From assembly GCA_034506255.1 (NCBI GenBank), contig JAPDPX010000019.1:1-39293 (forward strand): DNA of 39,293 bases, given 5' to 3'. Both the position numbers and the translations under genes were made by a program. How positions within the stretch are numbered: position 1 is the first letter of the stretch; each line of letters starts with the position of its first letter. The stretch is from a candidate division KSB1 bacterium. GTDB taxonomy: Bacteria > Zhuqueibacterota > Zhuqueibacteria > Zhuqueibacterales > Zhuqueibacteraceae. This document shows, in pieces, positions 10,101-18,198 of this stretch. Below the pieces are notes generated by a model that was given only the letters and a program-made list of their open reading frames with translations, was not told the origin of the DNA and did no database searches.

Positions 10101-10666
10101 ACCGAGTTGTGGCTCAAGCTGTGCGGATTTTCCGCCTCGTGAAAATAGCGCCTGAAAACGCCCGTCGCGCGATCGAAGCGGTTGAGGCCTCTTTCGGTCC
10201 CCACCCACAACGTGCCCGAATGGTCCTCGCGAATGGCCAGCACATTGTTATGGCTCAAACTCCCGGGATCTTGCGGATCGTACTGATAATGCCGGAAGGT
10301 CTCAGTCACTGGATCGAATTGATTGAGGCCGCCGCCATCGGTGCCGACCCACAACGTGCCGCTGCGATCTTCATAAAGCGACTCGATGCGCGTGCCGCTC
10401 ATGCTCTGCGGATTTTGCGGATCCGGCCGGTAAATCGTGAAACCGTAGCCGTCATACTTGTTCAGCCCGTCCTGCGTGCCGAACCACATGAAGCCCTGCC
10501 GGTCCTGCAGCACACATTGCACGGTGTTTTGCGACAGCCCCTGCTCAACGGAAAGGTGCTCAAGGCGCAGCCGCTCGCCGGCATTTGCCAAACGCGATTG
10601 GGCGGAAAGCGTTGCGCACCATAATGCTCCGTTCAGACAAATGGCAGATACAAGCACTCTTCTCAT
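7112..10666 (-). CDS. Two-component-regulator-propeller sensor histidine kinase
   Basis: An 1184-residue membrane sensor kinase. A signal peptide (core LVSAICLNGALWCATLSAQ) precedes about 14 Reg_prop blades of the form ED.SGxLWIGTxGGLNRFD, probably two seven-bladed propellers in the periplasm. A Y_Y_Y domain follows (YMLEGLNDRWLQLGN, then YTLRVKGSNNDGVW), then one membrane helix near residues 817-838 and a Glu/Arg/Ala-rich coiled coil. The kinase core has the H box AGIAHEIKNPLNF (His near 936), N box NLINNACFAANE, G1 DNGNGIP, F box FTPFFTTK and G2 GTGLGLS. It ends without a receiver or HTH domain, so it differs from the one-piece hybrid sensors of Bacteroides; a separate response regulator is needed and none is in the window. 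The start at 10666 fits the signal peptide; an in-frame ATG at 10699 is possible. Autophosphorylation on His is family knowledge; the ligand is unknown. Confidence 0.95.
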   Translation of the reverse strand: MRRVLVSAICLNGALWCATLSAQSRLANAGERLRLEHLSVEQGLSQNTVQCVLQDRQGFMWFGTQDGLNKYDGYGFTIYRPDPQNPQSMSGTRIESLYEDRSGTLWVGTDGGGLNQFDPVTETFRHYQYDPQDPGSLSHNNVLAIREDHSGTLWVGTERGLNRFDRATGVFRRYFHEAENPHSLSHNSVSSLYEDDAGVLWIGTWGGGLSRLNPEARADGRFVRYQHDPADSQSLSGGWVRSLCEDRQGNLWIATKSGLCCLPREHRAAGIFTRYRFEAGNPLGLSHDDVWLVYVDRAGALWVGTHGGGLNVYEAATGTFRHYPHAPQDPYSLSSNEIYSACEDRSGDLWIGTRDGVSRADRAPAPFRHYQHDVENPRSLSDNSVWSIYEDRSGRVWIGTMSGGLDLFDRTTETFRHYQNDPRDPHSLPNNSVWAINEDQTGDLWIGTQGGLARQWRDDRGRVRFHTYQRDPQNPRSLSYKWVTAIHADRRRPGVLWIGTWGGGLNRFDRASETVRHFRNDPGDSLSISSNAIWLIHEDRAGRLWIATEAEGLEEFDRASETFRHHRNDPANPNSLSNNTIWSMHEDRAGILWIGTRAGLNRFDPQAQTFKHYREKEGLPNAVIYGILEDDHGNLWLSTNSGLSKFDPRNESFRNYDVHDGLQSNEFNAEAAFRGRNGELYFGGINGFNVFHPDSVKDNPHLPPVVITGLKRYNTDVAEGVALAEKGVAARPQIRLSYKDEILTFEVAALNFRNSAKNQYAYMLEGLNDRWLQLGNKREITFTNLDPGDYTLRVKGSNNDGVWNEAGTALHFSITPPWWRTRWAYAAYDALLLAGIFAVDRIQRQRLLARERAQAQIREAELRAQAAEAQMRVIETQAKVLQAENERKELELRKADELRTAYEALGKAHEHLKATQQQLITQEKLASLGQLTAGIAHEIKNPLNFVNNFALLSVELAKELREELEKHRAKGQETIGDADFGMIVGIVETLIQNAEKINQHGKRADSIVKSMMQHSRGKTGEREWADINALVDQALNLTYHGLRANDASFNITITKEYDDSIGPLRVIPQDLSRVFLNLINNACFAANEKKKLNPAGFSPTLTVRTRNLRDQVEICIRDNGNGIPPQIRDRIFTPFFTTKPAGQGTGLGLSISYDIIVQQHRGQIRVESEEGRFAEFVILLPRDA

Positions 10667-10710
10667 GGCCACCGGCGTTGGTTCAAATTCAACTCGCATG
10701 GAGATTTGTC

Positions 10711-10738
10711 TTGCGAATCAAGTGAATATAGTTATCTT
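10711..10738 (+). promoter_or_regulatory. Possible promoter for the pVHL-like gene
   Basis: TTGCGA (10711-10716) and TATCTT (10733-10738) are separated by 16 nt in an AT-rich stretch between divergent genes. Both boxes are imperfect matches to the housekeeping consensus, and promoter rules in this lineage are not known, so this is weak. Confidence 0.25.
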
Positions 10739-10781
10739 TCCGCAACATTCCACTGCTAATCTCATTGCCAGGAGACCAGCC

Positions 10782-11048
10782 ATGCCAGACGCCCAGGGCA
10801 GCATCACTTTCGTGAACGAGAGCGTGTACGTCGTCACCATTCAACGCGGGGACACGCCGGTCATCGATTTGGGGCCCACCGAATCATCCACCCAAGGCAC
10901 CACCGCAGGAGAAATTTGGAAAATCATCGACAAAGACACCGGGCGCCTGGTTGACACCGTGACCGGCACGGCGGGCAACCAAACCTACCGGATCAAGTTC
11001 AAACGCGGCCGCGGCGAACCGGTGAAGAGTGGTTCGGGCGGCGATTAA
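10782..11048 (+). CDS. Small pVHL β-domain-like protein
   Basis: An 88-residue protein without a signal peptide. It opens with GSITFVNESVYVVTI, then VIDLGPTESSTQGTTAGEIW and IIDKDTGRLVDTV. The order ITFVN.S, a strand, LGPTES, TTAGEIW and KDTG matches the β-sandwich of the von Hippel-Lindau protein β-domain (typically ITFVNRS, LxPGES, TYxGHPW, DxxG) as I recall the family. Bacterial copies are usually small or attached to larger proteins and are thought to bind peptides. The start is fixed by AGGAG 7 nt before the ATG; a longer open frame extends upstream to 10458 but runs antisense through the kinase gene. The tail (RGRGEPVKSGSGGD) looks disordered. It lies 213 nt before the trypsin-like gene on the same strand, so the two may be co-transcribed. 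The fold is my pattern recognition, not a search. Confidence 0.7.
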   Translation: MPDAQGSITFVNESVYVVTIQRGDTPVIDLGPTESSTQGTTAGEIWKIIDKDTGRLVDTVTGTAGNQTYRIKFKRGRGEPVKSGSGGD

Positions 11049-11261
11049 GGCCGCCGCCTGCGAGCATATTGCGCGATTTGCATTCCACGCGCTGCCAGGC
11101 CGCACCTGCCGACTCGTCGGCCCACGCCGACACCGTGAAAGAACGGGCGCGATTCCCGCCTGCCATTCATCTTCGAATTCGCCGATCGCGCCTGCTTTTC
11201 CTTCCCGCGACAGCTCCCGCCGGTGGGAATACCAGTTTTTCACCCCTCATCTGGAGAAGTG

Positions 11262-12770
11262 ATGCTTATGCGCTTCCAATTTTCCGGTGTCAGCCGCTGC
11301 TTTGCGAGGTTGACCGGAGTTGCCATTGCTTGCACGCTCTTGCTGCCGCCACCGCTCGCAGCCCAGCAGGAGTCCGTGGTGCTGGTGCACGCCGGGAAGG
11401 TCTCGGGCTATGGCGTGGCCTACGGCAAGCCGGGAAACATCGTCACCGCGCTGCACGTGGTCGCCGGCCGGTCGCCCATTACCGTGGTTTGGAAGAATCA
11501 AAAACTCCCCGCAACCATCGAGAAGACCTACGCACCCGCAGATTTGGCACTGCTGCGCTTGCAGGCTTCCCCGCCGCCCAACATTCCCATTTTGCAGATT
11601 TATCCGGGCGACGCGCCGCTCGACACACCGCTCAACTTCTGGGAAGCACCCGATAAAACTTCCCGTATGGATAAGAAAGAAACCAAACTCGACCGTGTCA
11701 TCGCGCTCGAGCGATTGGACAATCGTCTTGCACAACAGCCGGCGGCACTGGCGGCGGCACTGTGTTCGAATGGCGGCGGCAATTATCCCACATTGAAAAC
11801 CAGCGTCTTCAAATTCGAAGAAAAGAACATCAAGAAAGCCCACTCCGGCTCACCGCTGACTTATCAAGGCCATCTCGTTGGCATGGTCGACGGCGGCCCG
11901 CCGGTCAACGGCAAAGGCTTCATTTGGGCCATTCCCGCGGCTGGCAACTTCACCAAGTTGGTGAGTCAGGGCTTGACGGCTGTGCCGGCCAGCCCCTGCA
12001 CCTCCGACCGACTCTACAGCGGCCTGCGCGCCGACAATCCCCATCTGGAGAATGACCCGGCGCTCCGCGAACTCGCCGACAGCAGCCCGTTTCACGTCGT
12101 CGATGACAATGGCAACCCGCTCGCCTTTGCGCTCGAATATCGCGCGAGCTGGAGGGATATCTACGACACTCTGTTTGAGGAGGAGCAGGTATATCTGCGC
12201 GATTTGGTGCAACAGCATGAAGAACCGTTCGCCGAGGACGAGCGCGCCACGCTGGATGATTTGTTTGCACACCTCATCGAGGTCTATCAGGAGGACAACA
12301 CCGGCGCCACCATTGCCCTGCCGGCTGAAAGCGACCTGAGCATCGAAAAAAGCGAGGGCCACACACTGATCGAGGCCTCCAGTCCGGTGGCCGGCATCAC
12401 GATGATCATCTTTGCGCGCAGCAACAACTCCCTGGAAGAAAGCCGCGCCGCGCTGGCCTGGTTCGAGGATTACGTTCTCAGCGACCGCGAAGACTGGCAG
12501 GCAGTGCCGGGCGAGCCAGACGATATCGACGATTTCCTCGATGACGCGGATGAACCTTATTACAGCAAACTGATTGAACGCGTCGCCCGCGATGACAACG
12601 GCGATTACACCGCCGAATTCCTGGCTTCGCTCACCATTGATGACACCGATTTTCTCGGCGTTGTGGTGAAAGTGAACGACTGGGCGGCGGTAAACGATGA
12701 CAAGGACGAGCGCATATTTCTCTACCTGATGGAAGCCTGCGCCATTCTGACTGATTTCGCGTATTATTGA
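11262..12770 (+). CDS. Secreted trypsin-like (S1 family) serine protease with unknown C-terminal domain
   Basis: A 502-residue exported protein with a signal peptide ending near PPPLAAQQ (residues 28-36). The protease half shows TALHVVAG (His65), PADLALLRL (Asp94) and KKAHSGSPLTYQGHLVGMV (Ser195), a complete His-Asp-Ser triad. The usual GDSGGP is changed to AHSGSP, so the residue before the serine is His rather than Asp. Residues from about 260 to 502 form a second, acidic region (DDIDDFLDDADEPYYSKLIE) that I do not recognise; it could be a substrate-binding or partner domain. The start at 11262 sits 5 nt after GGAG; an ATG two codons later is also possible. A pVHL-like gene precedes it and a terminator follows. 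It faces the CHAT-STAND island convergently and may act in the periplasm or outside the cell. Confidence 0.88.
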   Translation: MLMRFQFSGVSRCFARLTGVAIACTLLLPPPLAAQQESVVLVHAGKVSGYGVAYGKPGNIVTALHVVAGRSPITVVWKNQKLPATIEKTYAPADLALLRLQASPPPNIPILQIYPGDAPLDTPLNFWEAPDKTSRMDKKETKLDRVIALERLDNRLAQQPAALAAALCSNGGGNYPTLKTSVFKFEEKNIKKAHSGSPLTYQGHLVGMVDGGPPVNGKGFIWAIPAAGNFTKLVSQGLTAVPASPCTSDRLYSGLRADNPHLENDPALRELADSSPFHVVDDNGNPLAFALEYRASWRDIYDTLFEEEQVYLRDLVQQHEEPFAEDERATLDDLFAHLIEVYQEDNTGATIALPAESDLSIEKSEGHTLIEASSPVAGITMIIFARSNNSLEESRAALAWFEDYVLSDREDWQAVPGEPDDIDDFLDDADEPYYSKLIERVARDDNGDYTAEFLASLTIDDTDFLGVVVKVNDWAAVNDDKDERIFLYLMEACAILTDFAYY

Positions 12771-12804
12771 TCCGCAACCTGCTGCCCTGCCTGCGGTCGC
12801 ACAC

Positions 12805-12849
12805 CTCCCGCCGCGATGACCACCGCTGTTCCCGGCGGGATTTCTATTT
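12805..12849 (+). terminator. Probable terminator of the trypsin-like gene
   Basis: TCCCGCCG (12805-12812) pairs with CGGCGGGA (12832-12839), with a 19-nt loop, followed by TTTCTATTT. It lies 35 nt after the stop codon at 12770, between convergent genes. Confidence 0.6.
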
Positions 12850-12881
12850 CTCAACGCACGCAGATCCCGCGGCCAGCCGTG

Positions 12882-15800
12882 TCACCGCACGATGCCATAA
12901 AGCTCCTCGTCCTGCCGCGTTAATTGGCAAACTGGTGCCGTTTTCAGCCAGTTGAAAATGGCCGGCGGCGTCCACCAGATGAGGGCTGTGCCGTCATCCG
13001 AAGCGGTGATGATCCTGCTTTCCTCCGGCGAGAAGGCCGCAACATTGACTTTGAGCGCATGTTTGCCATAGTGCGCCAGCACTTCACCGTGCAAATTCCA
13101 CAACCGGGCGCTGGTATCAACCGAGGCTGTGAGCACCTGCCTGCCGTCGGAAGAGAACACCAATGACGTGACCGCATACTTGTGCGCAAAACTGGCCTGC
13201 AGATTCGCGTGCTCATCCCACAGCTTGACGCTACTGCCGGCCGTTGCCAGCAAACGGCCATCGGGCGCAAACGCGACCACCCGCACCTTCTCCCGCTGCC
13301 GGAGCACCTTTGCAGCAGCCGAGCCGTCGGTGCGCCACAGTCTGGCGGTGCTGTCGGCGCAACCGGTCAGCAGCCACTTGCCCTCCGGTGAAAAAGCCGC
13401 AGCCAAAACTTCATCCTCGTGTTTGAAAACCCTGACCGCGCCGCCATTCGCGGACCACAAGGTGGCGGCACTGTCGGACGCAACGGTGAGAATATGGCGG
13501 CCATCCGGCGCGAACATGGCGTTTAGGACCTCGCCGTGAGGAGAAAAAGTCGTGAGCAAAGTGCCGTCTGGCGTCCACAATCTCGCCGTGCTGTCGCGTG
13601 CGGCAGTCAAAATCCGGCTGCCATTGTCGGGCGAAAAAACGGCGGTTTCCACCGCGCCCCGATGCGGCAGGCTCACCACGCGCCTTTCTTCGAACAACCA
13701 CAACCGTGCTCTGCCATCCCGGCAAGCAGTGAGAATGCGTTTTCCATCCGGCGAAAAGGCCGCTGCGTTCACCACCTCCTCATGCGCCAGACTGTCGATC
13801 AGCAGGCCGTGCTCATCCCAAAGCCGCGCAACGCCGTCATACGAAGCCGTGACGATGCGCCTGCCGTCCGGTGAGAAGCTCGCAGCCGTGACGCCCAGAC
13901 CCTGTTGAGTCAGCCGATGCACGAATCGCTGCGAGAGATCCCACAGCTTGGCAGTGTGATCATTGGCCGCCGTGAGCATCTGCCTGCCGTCCGGCGAGAA
14001 CACCGCCTGATTCACTTCGCCGTTGTAGGTGAAGGCATTGAGGAAATTGCCCTGCTCATTCCAAAACCGGATGGTGCTGAGACTATCGACCGTGATCGTC
14101 AACAGGCGCTTGCCGTCGGGTGCCAGGGCGGCCGCCACCACGCTGCTGTCGAGATGGCGCAACACCTTTCCTTCGCCATCCAGCAATCTGGCCCTGCCCT
14201 CCGATGAAATCGTCACCACGCGTTGGCGATTGGCGGCCGGGATTACCCGGTAAATCTGCTCCTCCTGCTGCAGGCGTTGCAGGAGCGCGCGAAAGTCTTC
14301 ATCCTCGCTGCCGGTAAACGATTTCAAAATGCGCGTGCCGTCAGTCGAGAAATTCGACAGATCAGCCGGCTGGCCGGAGAGCAAAGAATCGCGATCGACG
14401 AGCCGGCCCTCCAACTCCCACAAACTGAGCACGGCATTCGCCAGCGTCAAAATCTGTCTGCCATTCGGCGAAAAAGCCGCGGCTTTGACTTCATAGCCTT
14501 CGTGATCGAAGCTCTGTCTCAGATTCCCGCGCTGATCCCACAGTTTGGCGAATCCGTCCTCGGCGGCGGTGAGAACCTGGGTGCCGTCCGGAGAGAACAC
14601 CGCGGTGTTGACGTGCTCGGCATGGGTGAAACGTGCGGCATAGAACGGCTGCCGGTCTTGCGAGTGAAAGATTTCGCTCAATGTGCGCGCCACCAATGGC
14701 GGAGATTGCGTTCCCAGAATCGCGTAGGCCGCTGCGGCCAGGCGCAATGCCCTGGTGTTGTCCGCGCGGAACAGATCGCGGGCGCTGAAAGCCAGTTGAT
14801 TGGCCTGGGCGCGTTGGTAGTTTCGTTCCGATACCCGCCACTGCCAGCCGGCGAGCAGGGCAAACAGCAAAATGCACACGGCAAGCACATTGCGGACGAT
14901 GCGATTGCGCTTGCGTTCTCTTTCCCGTTGTGCCTTGCGTGCGCGGCTGATCTGCAACAAGCGTTCTTCATCAGCATCCAACTGCCGCATGCCCGCCCGG
15001 CCCTGCTCCACCATCTCCAGGTCGGTGTCATTCAGCCAGATGTCCTTTTGCCTGGCGCGAAACTCCTCGATCCGGCTGTGCAAGATGCGCGCGGCCTGCT
15101 GGCCCGGTTTGACCGAGTTGCCGTATTCCTTGATCACCGCCGGCGCAAGCAGGGCATGCGCCAGACTGGTGCTCTGTAGCGAAACCTCGGTGAGGAGGTA
15201 GAGATCGCGGCATTTGCCGAGAAGCCGGCCAATCACCTCCTGACGGCCATGATAGATCTTCTGCAGTTGCGCAACCCGCAGACTCTGCGCATTGCCGGTC
15301 GGCGTGAGGTGCTGATAAAGCAAGTCCAACACCAATCCTGACTCCACGGCGTCCGGCTCCCAATTGCTGAGCTGTTCGAGCTGTTGCTTGAAAAACGCGC
15401 CAACCAGGCCGCCGCTCTGTTTGAGTTCCAGATACTGCCGCACCGTCAGGCGCGGCGCTTGCGCGTTCTCATTGACGGCGGCTTGCCATAACTCCGCCAG
15501 CACAATTTGCAGCATCGGCGCCAGCGGCGATTCCTCGCTTTCCAGCAGATCGTCGGCGATGAGGTCGGGCAAATTGCCGTTGTTGCTCTTTTCGATTTCG
15601 AGACGATATTGACTTTGCGTGGCCGGGTGATGCGTCACGCCCTCCACGGCTTCGACGATTCCTTCCCGCGATAGCGGTCGCAGAAACACTTCGGCAAAGG
15701 GCAGCGACAGCGCTTGCAAGGCCTCACGGACGGGAAGAGAAACCTCCTCGCGGCAACTCAAAATGAGTTTCCCGCGCGGCTGCGCCTGCGTTGGCGCGAA

Positions 15801-17117
15801 AACCGGTTGCACGAGCTGCAAAGAGGCGCGCAGGTGTTCCACCAGTGCGGTTTCGTTGTGCTCGCGACCGTCGGCATTTTTCTCAAGCTCATCGAGCACA
15901 AGCAGCAACGGCCGATCATTCTTCTCTTGAATGCGATGCCACAGATCCGCAAACGCCACTGTTTCGGCGCTCCGCGCCGAGAGTTTCTGCCGCTCATGTT
16001 CCAGCACCTGCCGGACGAATCCCGTGCTTGCCGTCAACGCCTCCTGCAATTCAGCGAGTTTGAGGCGAAGCTCCTCCCGCCCGCTGGATTGCACGGGTGG
16101 CAACCCGCACTCCTCACCAACTTCCTCCAGCGCTTGCGTTAGGGTGTCCGCCAGGTTTTGAGAGGAACGGCATCGCACGTACTTTATCGTGTAATCATTT
16201 TCCAGGCGCGGCCGCAGCCCGGCCTGCAGCAAAGAAGATTTGCCCACTCCGGCTTTGCCGGAGAAAAGAAGAATCGGTTGACTGCCGGCGGTGATTAGGG
16301 TATGCAGCTTGCGAATCTCCTCGCCGCGCCCAAAGAAGAGCGCCGCGTCCTCCTTCTCAAAATCTTTTACCCAAACATACGGTGCCACCGGCAGCCGGCG
16401 ATAATAACTCTCCGGCAGTGGCAAGCCAAACAGCGGCTGATGGGCGGCTGCCGGCAGGTTCCACTCCTTGACGATCTCCGCGCCCGGGCGAAAGTAGATC
16501 TCCCATGGAAACCGATCACTGACTTCGGCCTGCCCCTTCCAATGCAGCGCACGGAGATTGGCCGTGCCTTTCTCGACTTTGACTTGATCCACGGCTTCCG
16601 CCCAGGCGCGATCAATCGTGAGGCCGGCGGCCAGACCGCGGTAAAAGCGCCCGGAAAGACTGGTGGCCACGGCATCGTCGATCTTCTGTGAGGTGCCGAT
16701 CACCACGGGCAATCCGGCTGCGATCAGATCATGCGCCTGTTGCTGCGAACAACAGCCGTTCAAAAAGACCAACTGCAAGCCCTTCTGCCGCGCGAGAAAA
16801 GAGACCAGGCCCTCGCTGTGCGCTATGGCGTGCTCACCGGTCAGCGACTCGAGCAGGAGCTCATAGCTGTCGGCATGGCCGCCGTAGTGAAAAATGGCGA
16901 TGCGATCCTGATACTCTTGAAACACGTCGAGAATGTTTTCGACCGTGGTGTTGGAGCGCTCCACTACTTCACACAGCCCGGCCTGTCGCGCCTTTTGCAT
17001 GGCCTTGCGGATGCCGTCCAGCTCGAGAGGAAGATTGCGCAGATACGCACCACCATCGACGCGATCCTGCGCAAAAGCGAGAAAGATTGCGGGTTTGTCG
17101 GATCGTAGCGCTGCCAT
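12882..17117 (-). CDS. CHAT protease - STAND NTPase - WD40 protein (paralogue A)
   Basis: A 1411-residue protein. The N-terminal CHAT domain (caspase-like protease, about 8-215) has IFHYGGHADS (His81) and FLNGCCSQQQ (Cys122 or 123), the expected dyad. The NTPase (about 225-660) starts with DAALFFGRGEEIRKL, has Walker A GKAGVGKSS (287-295) and Walker B LLLVLDEL (404-411), and ends in a winged-helix-like SLAHALLAPAV, as in the nSTAND1 group. A very basic stretch (RERERKRNR) precedes one membrane helix (about 741-758). The rest is about 14 WD40-like blades (FSPDGxxxLTAxxDxTARLW), probably two seven-bladed propellers; blades 3, 4 and 12 are degenerate. The ATG lies 3 nt after the GH19 stop codon with no clear ribosome site, so translation is probably coupled. 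CHAT-STAND-WD40 proteins are known or suspected death effectors; the trigger is unknown. Confidence 0.95.
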   Translation of the reverse strand: MAALRSDKPAIFLAFAQDRVDGGAYLRNLPLELDGIRKAMQKARQAGLCEVVERSNTTVENILDVFQEYQDRIAIFHYGGHADSYELLLESLTGEHAIAHSEGLVSFLARQKGLQLVFLNGCCSQQQAHDLIAAGLPVVIGTSQKIDDAVATSLSGRFYRGLAAGLTIDRAWAEAVDQVKVEKGTANLRALHWKGQAEVSDRFPWEIYFRPGAEIVKEWNLPAAAHQPLFGLPLPESYYRRLPVAPYVWVKDFEKEDAALFFGRGEEIRKLHTLITAGSQPILLFSGKAGVGKSSLLQAGLRPRLENDYTIKYVRCRSSQNLADTLTQALEEVGEECGLPPVQSSGREELRLKLAELQEALTASTGFVRQVLEHERQKLSARSAETVAFADLWHRIQEKNDRPLLLVLDELEKNADGREHNETALVEHLRASLQLVQPVFAPTQAQPRGKLILSCREEVSLPVREALQALSLPFAEVFLRPLSREGIVEAVEGVTHHPATQSQYRLEIEKSNNGNLPDLIADDLLESEESPLAPMLQIVLAELWQAAVNENAQAPRLTVRQYLELKQSGGLVGAFFKQQLEQLSNWEPDAVESGLVLDLLYQHLTPTGNAQSLRVAQLQKIYHGRQEVIGRLLGKCRDLYLLTEVSLQSTSLAHALLAPAVIKEYGNSVKPGQQAARILHSRIEEFRARQKDIWLNDTDLEMVEQGRAGMRQLDADEERLLQISRARKAQRERERKRNRIVRNVLAVCILLFALLAGWQWRVSERNYQRAQANQLAFSARDLFRADNTRALRLAAAAYAILGTQSPPLVARTLSEIFHSQDRQPFYAARFTHAEHVNTAVFSPDGTQVLTAAEDGFAKLWDQRGNLRQSFDHEGYEVKAAAFSPNGRQILTLANAVLSLWELEGRLVDRDSLLSGQPADLSNFSTDGTRILKSFTGSEDEDFRALLQRLQQEEQIYRVIPAANRQRVVTISSEGRARLLDGEGKVLRHLDSSVVAAALAPDGKRLLTITVDSLSTIRFWNEQGNFLNAFTYNGEVNQAVFSPDGRQMLTAANDHTAKLWDLSQRFVHRLTQQGLGVTAASFSPDGRRIVTASYDGVARLWDEHGLLIDSLAHEEVVNAAAFSPDGKRILTACRDGRARLWLFEERRVVSLPHRGAVETAVFSPDNGSRILTAARDSTARLWTPDGTLLTTFSPHGEVLNAMFAPDGRHILTVASDSAATLWSANGGAVRVFKHEDEVLAAAFSPEGKWLLTGCADSTARLWRTDGSAAAKVLRQREKVRVVAFAPDGRLLATAGSSVKLWDEHANLQASFAHKYAVTSLVFSSDGRQVLTASVDTSARLWNLHGEVLAHYGKHALKVNVAAFSPEESRIITASDDGTALIWWTPPAIFNWLKTAPVCQLTRQDEELYGIVR

Positions 17118-17120
17118 TGA

Positions 17121-18074
17121 CTATTTGCGGCCTGTTACGGATTTGCGCCCGCTCGCTGCTTTTGCCGATCCCCGGATCTTGCTGCTTGCCTTCTTAACGA
17201 CTTTCTTGTGGGCGGCTTTCTCTTTTCCAGCCTTCTTCTCTACCACTTTCTTCCTGGCAGCTTTCTGCGGACCGACTTCTCTTCTGGCAGTGCTCTTCGT
17301 CACCACCACCGCGGGGGCAAGTGCCGCTCCGCGCGGTCGTGGTGTGCGTTCCCGCTCGACCGGTGTCTCTTCCTCCAGCGCTTCCCGCCCGCGCGTGAAT
17401 TCGGGCGGCAACTCGAGGTCAAGCTCGGATTCCGGCAGACGCAGGCCGCGGGTGGCCGGTACGCCCAGCGCTTGCTTGGCGCGCGTAAAGTATTTCAGCC
17501 GATCTTCGAGGCCCTTCAAGCCGCCGTTGATGCGCTTGGTAATCGCTTCGAACATTTCGCGATCGGCCAGTTCGTTCAGGCCGTTTTCCCGCCAGTACAA
17601 GCCGGCAATGCGAAACCCCACCTCCGGGGTCGCGGCTTGATCGGGATGATTGACAAGATCGAGGTTGAGCCGGCTGCCGTATTTTTGATAGTTCTCGCGC
17701 CCGGTGATTTGAATCGGACCACGGCCGCGGAAGCGCCACCCGTCGCCGCTGGCCTCGTCGCCGTTGCCGATGCGGTTGGCATAAACGTAGTTCGCCAGCT
17801 TCTCGGGATTGCGCTCATATTTCTGCGCCGTTGCCAGATCGGGGAAGCGCTTGGGCCAGGTCGCCATCAGACCCTTGGCGGAATAATTCAGATTCTCGGC
17901 AAAGATGGTCAACTCGCCGGACTCGTGGGCAATCTGCGCCAGAAATGCAGCCTCGCGCCTGGGTGTGTTTACGGCAAACTCACTCAGCGCGGTTTGCAGC
18001 GCGGGCAGAAAGGCCGCGCGCTTGGCCTCCGGCAGTTTGGGCATGATTTGTTTCAATGAATCATCGGTGACCAT
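17121..18074 (-). CDS. GH19 lysozyme/chitinase-like hydrolase with Lys/Ala-rich tail
   Basis: A 317-residue protein with no signal peptide. Residues 1-210 match the endolysin-like branch of glycoside hydrolase family 19: FLAQIAHESGELTIFAENLN carries the candidate catalytic Glu51 and Glu60, FRGRGPIQITGRENY (115-129) is the substrate-cleft signature, and ITKRINGG (178-185) is the late motif. Family members cut chitin or peptidoglycan glycan strands. A Glu/Arg-rich linker (215-250) leads to a tail (255-317) of repeated K/A/V/R blocks such as KKVVEKKAGKEKAAHKK, like a histone H1 tail. The start at 18074 follows AAAGGAACC; an in-frame ATG at 18128 has no ribosome site. It is sandwiched in one operon between the caspase-hydrolase gene and the CHAT-STAND gene. 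No phage holin, spanin or structural gene is near. The tail may bind nucleic acid or membrane, or be a cleavable inhibitor; that is inference. Confidence 0.92.
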   Translation of the reverse strand: MVTDDSLKQIMPKLPEAKRAAFLPALQTALSEFAVNTPRREAAFLAQIAHESGELTIFAENLNYSAKGLMATWPKRFPDLATAQKYERNPEKLANYVYANRIGNGDEASGDGWRFRGRGPIQITGRENYQKYGSRLNLDLVNHPDQAATPEVGFRIAGLYWRENGLNELADREMFEAITKRINGGLKGLEDRLKYFTRAKQALGVPATRGLRLPESELDLELPPEFTRGREALEEETPVERERTPRPRGAALAPAVVVTKSTARREVGPQKAARKKVVEKKAGKEKAAHKKVVKKASSKIRGSAKAASGRKSVTGRK

Positions 18075-18198
18075 AATGGTTCCTTTGGGTAATGGTTTGA
18101 AAGTCCCGGCAACATGATGGTTTCGCATTTTGAACCCCGAACCGAAAACCGCGATCGCGGCCCGCGCGCATAAGGGTGGGCGGCAATCCTGCCCGGCA

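Noticed and set aside
17121..18074. GH19 gene as evidence for a prophage endolysin cassette
   Set aside because: No holin, spanin, capsid, tail or integrase gene is nearby, and the gene is embedded in an operon with caspase and CHAT genes.
18149..18160. Perfect palindrome CCGCGATCGCGG between the caspase and GH19 genes as a terminator
   Set aside because: It can form only a 4-bp stem with a loop, and the T-run is short; downstream genes are closely packed, so read-through is more likely.
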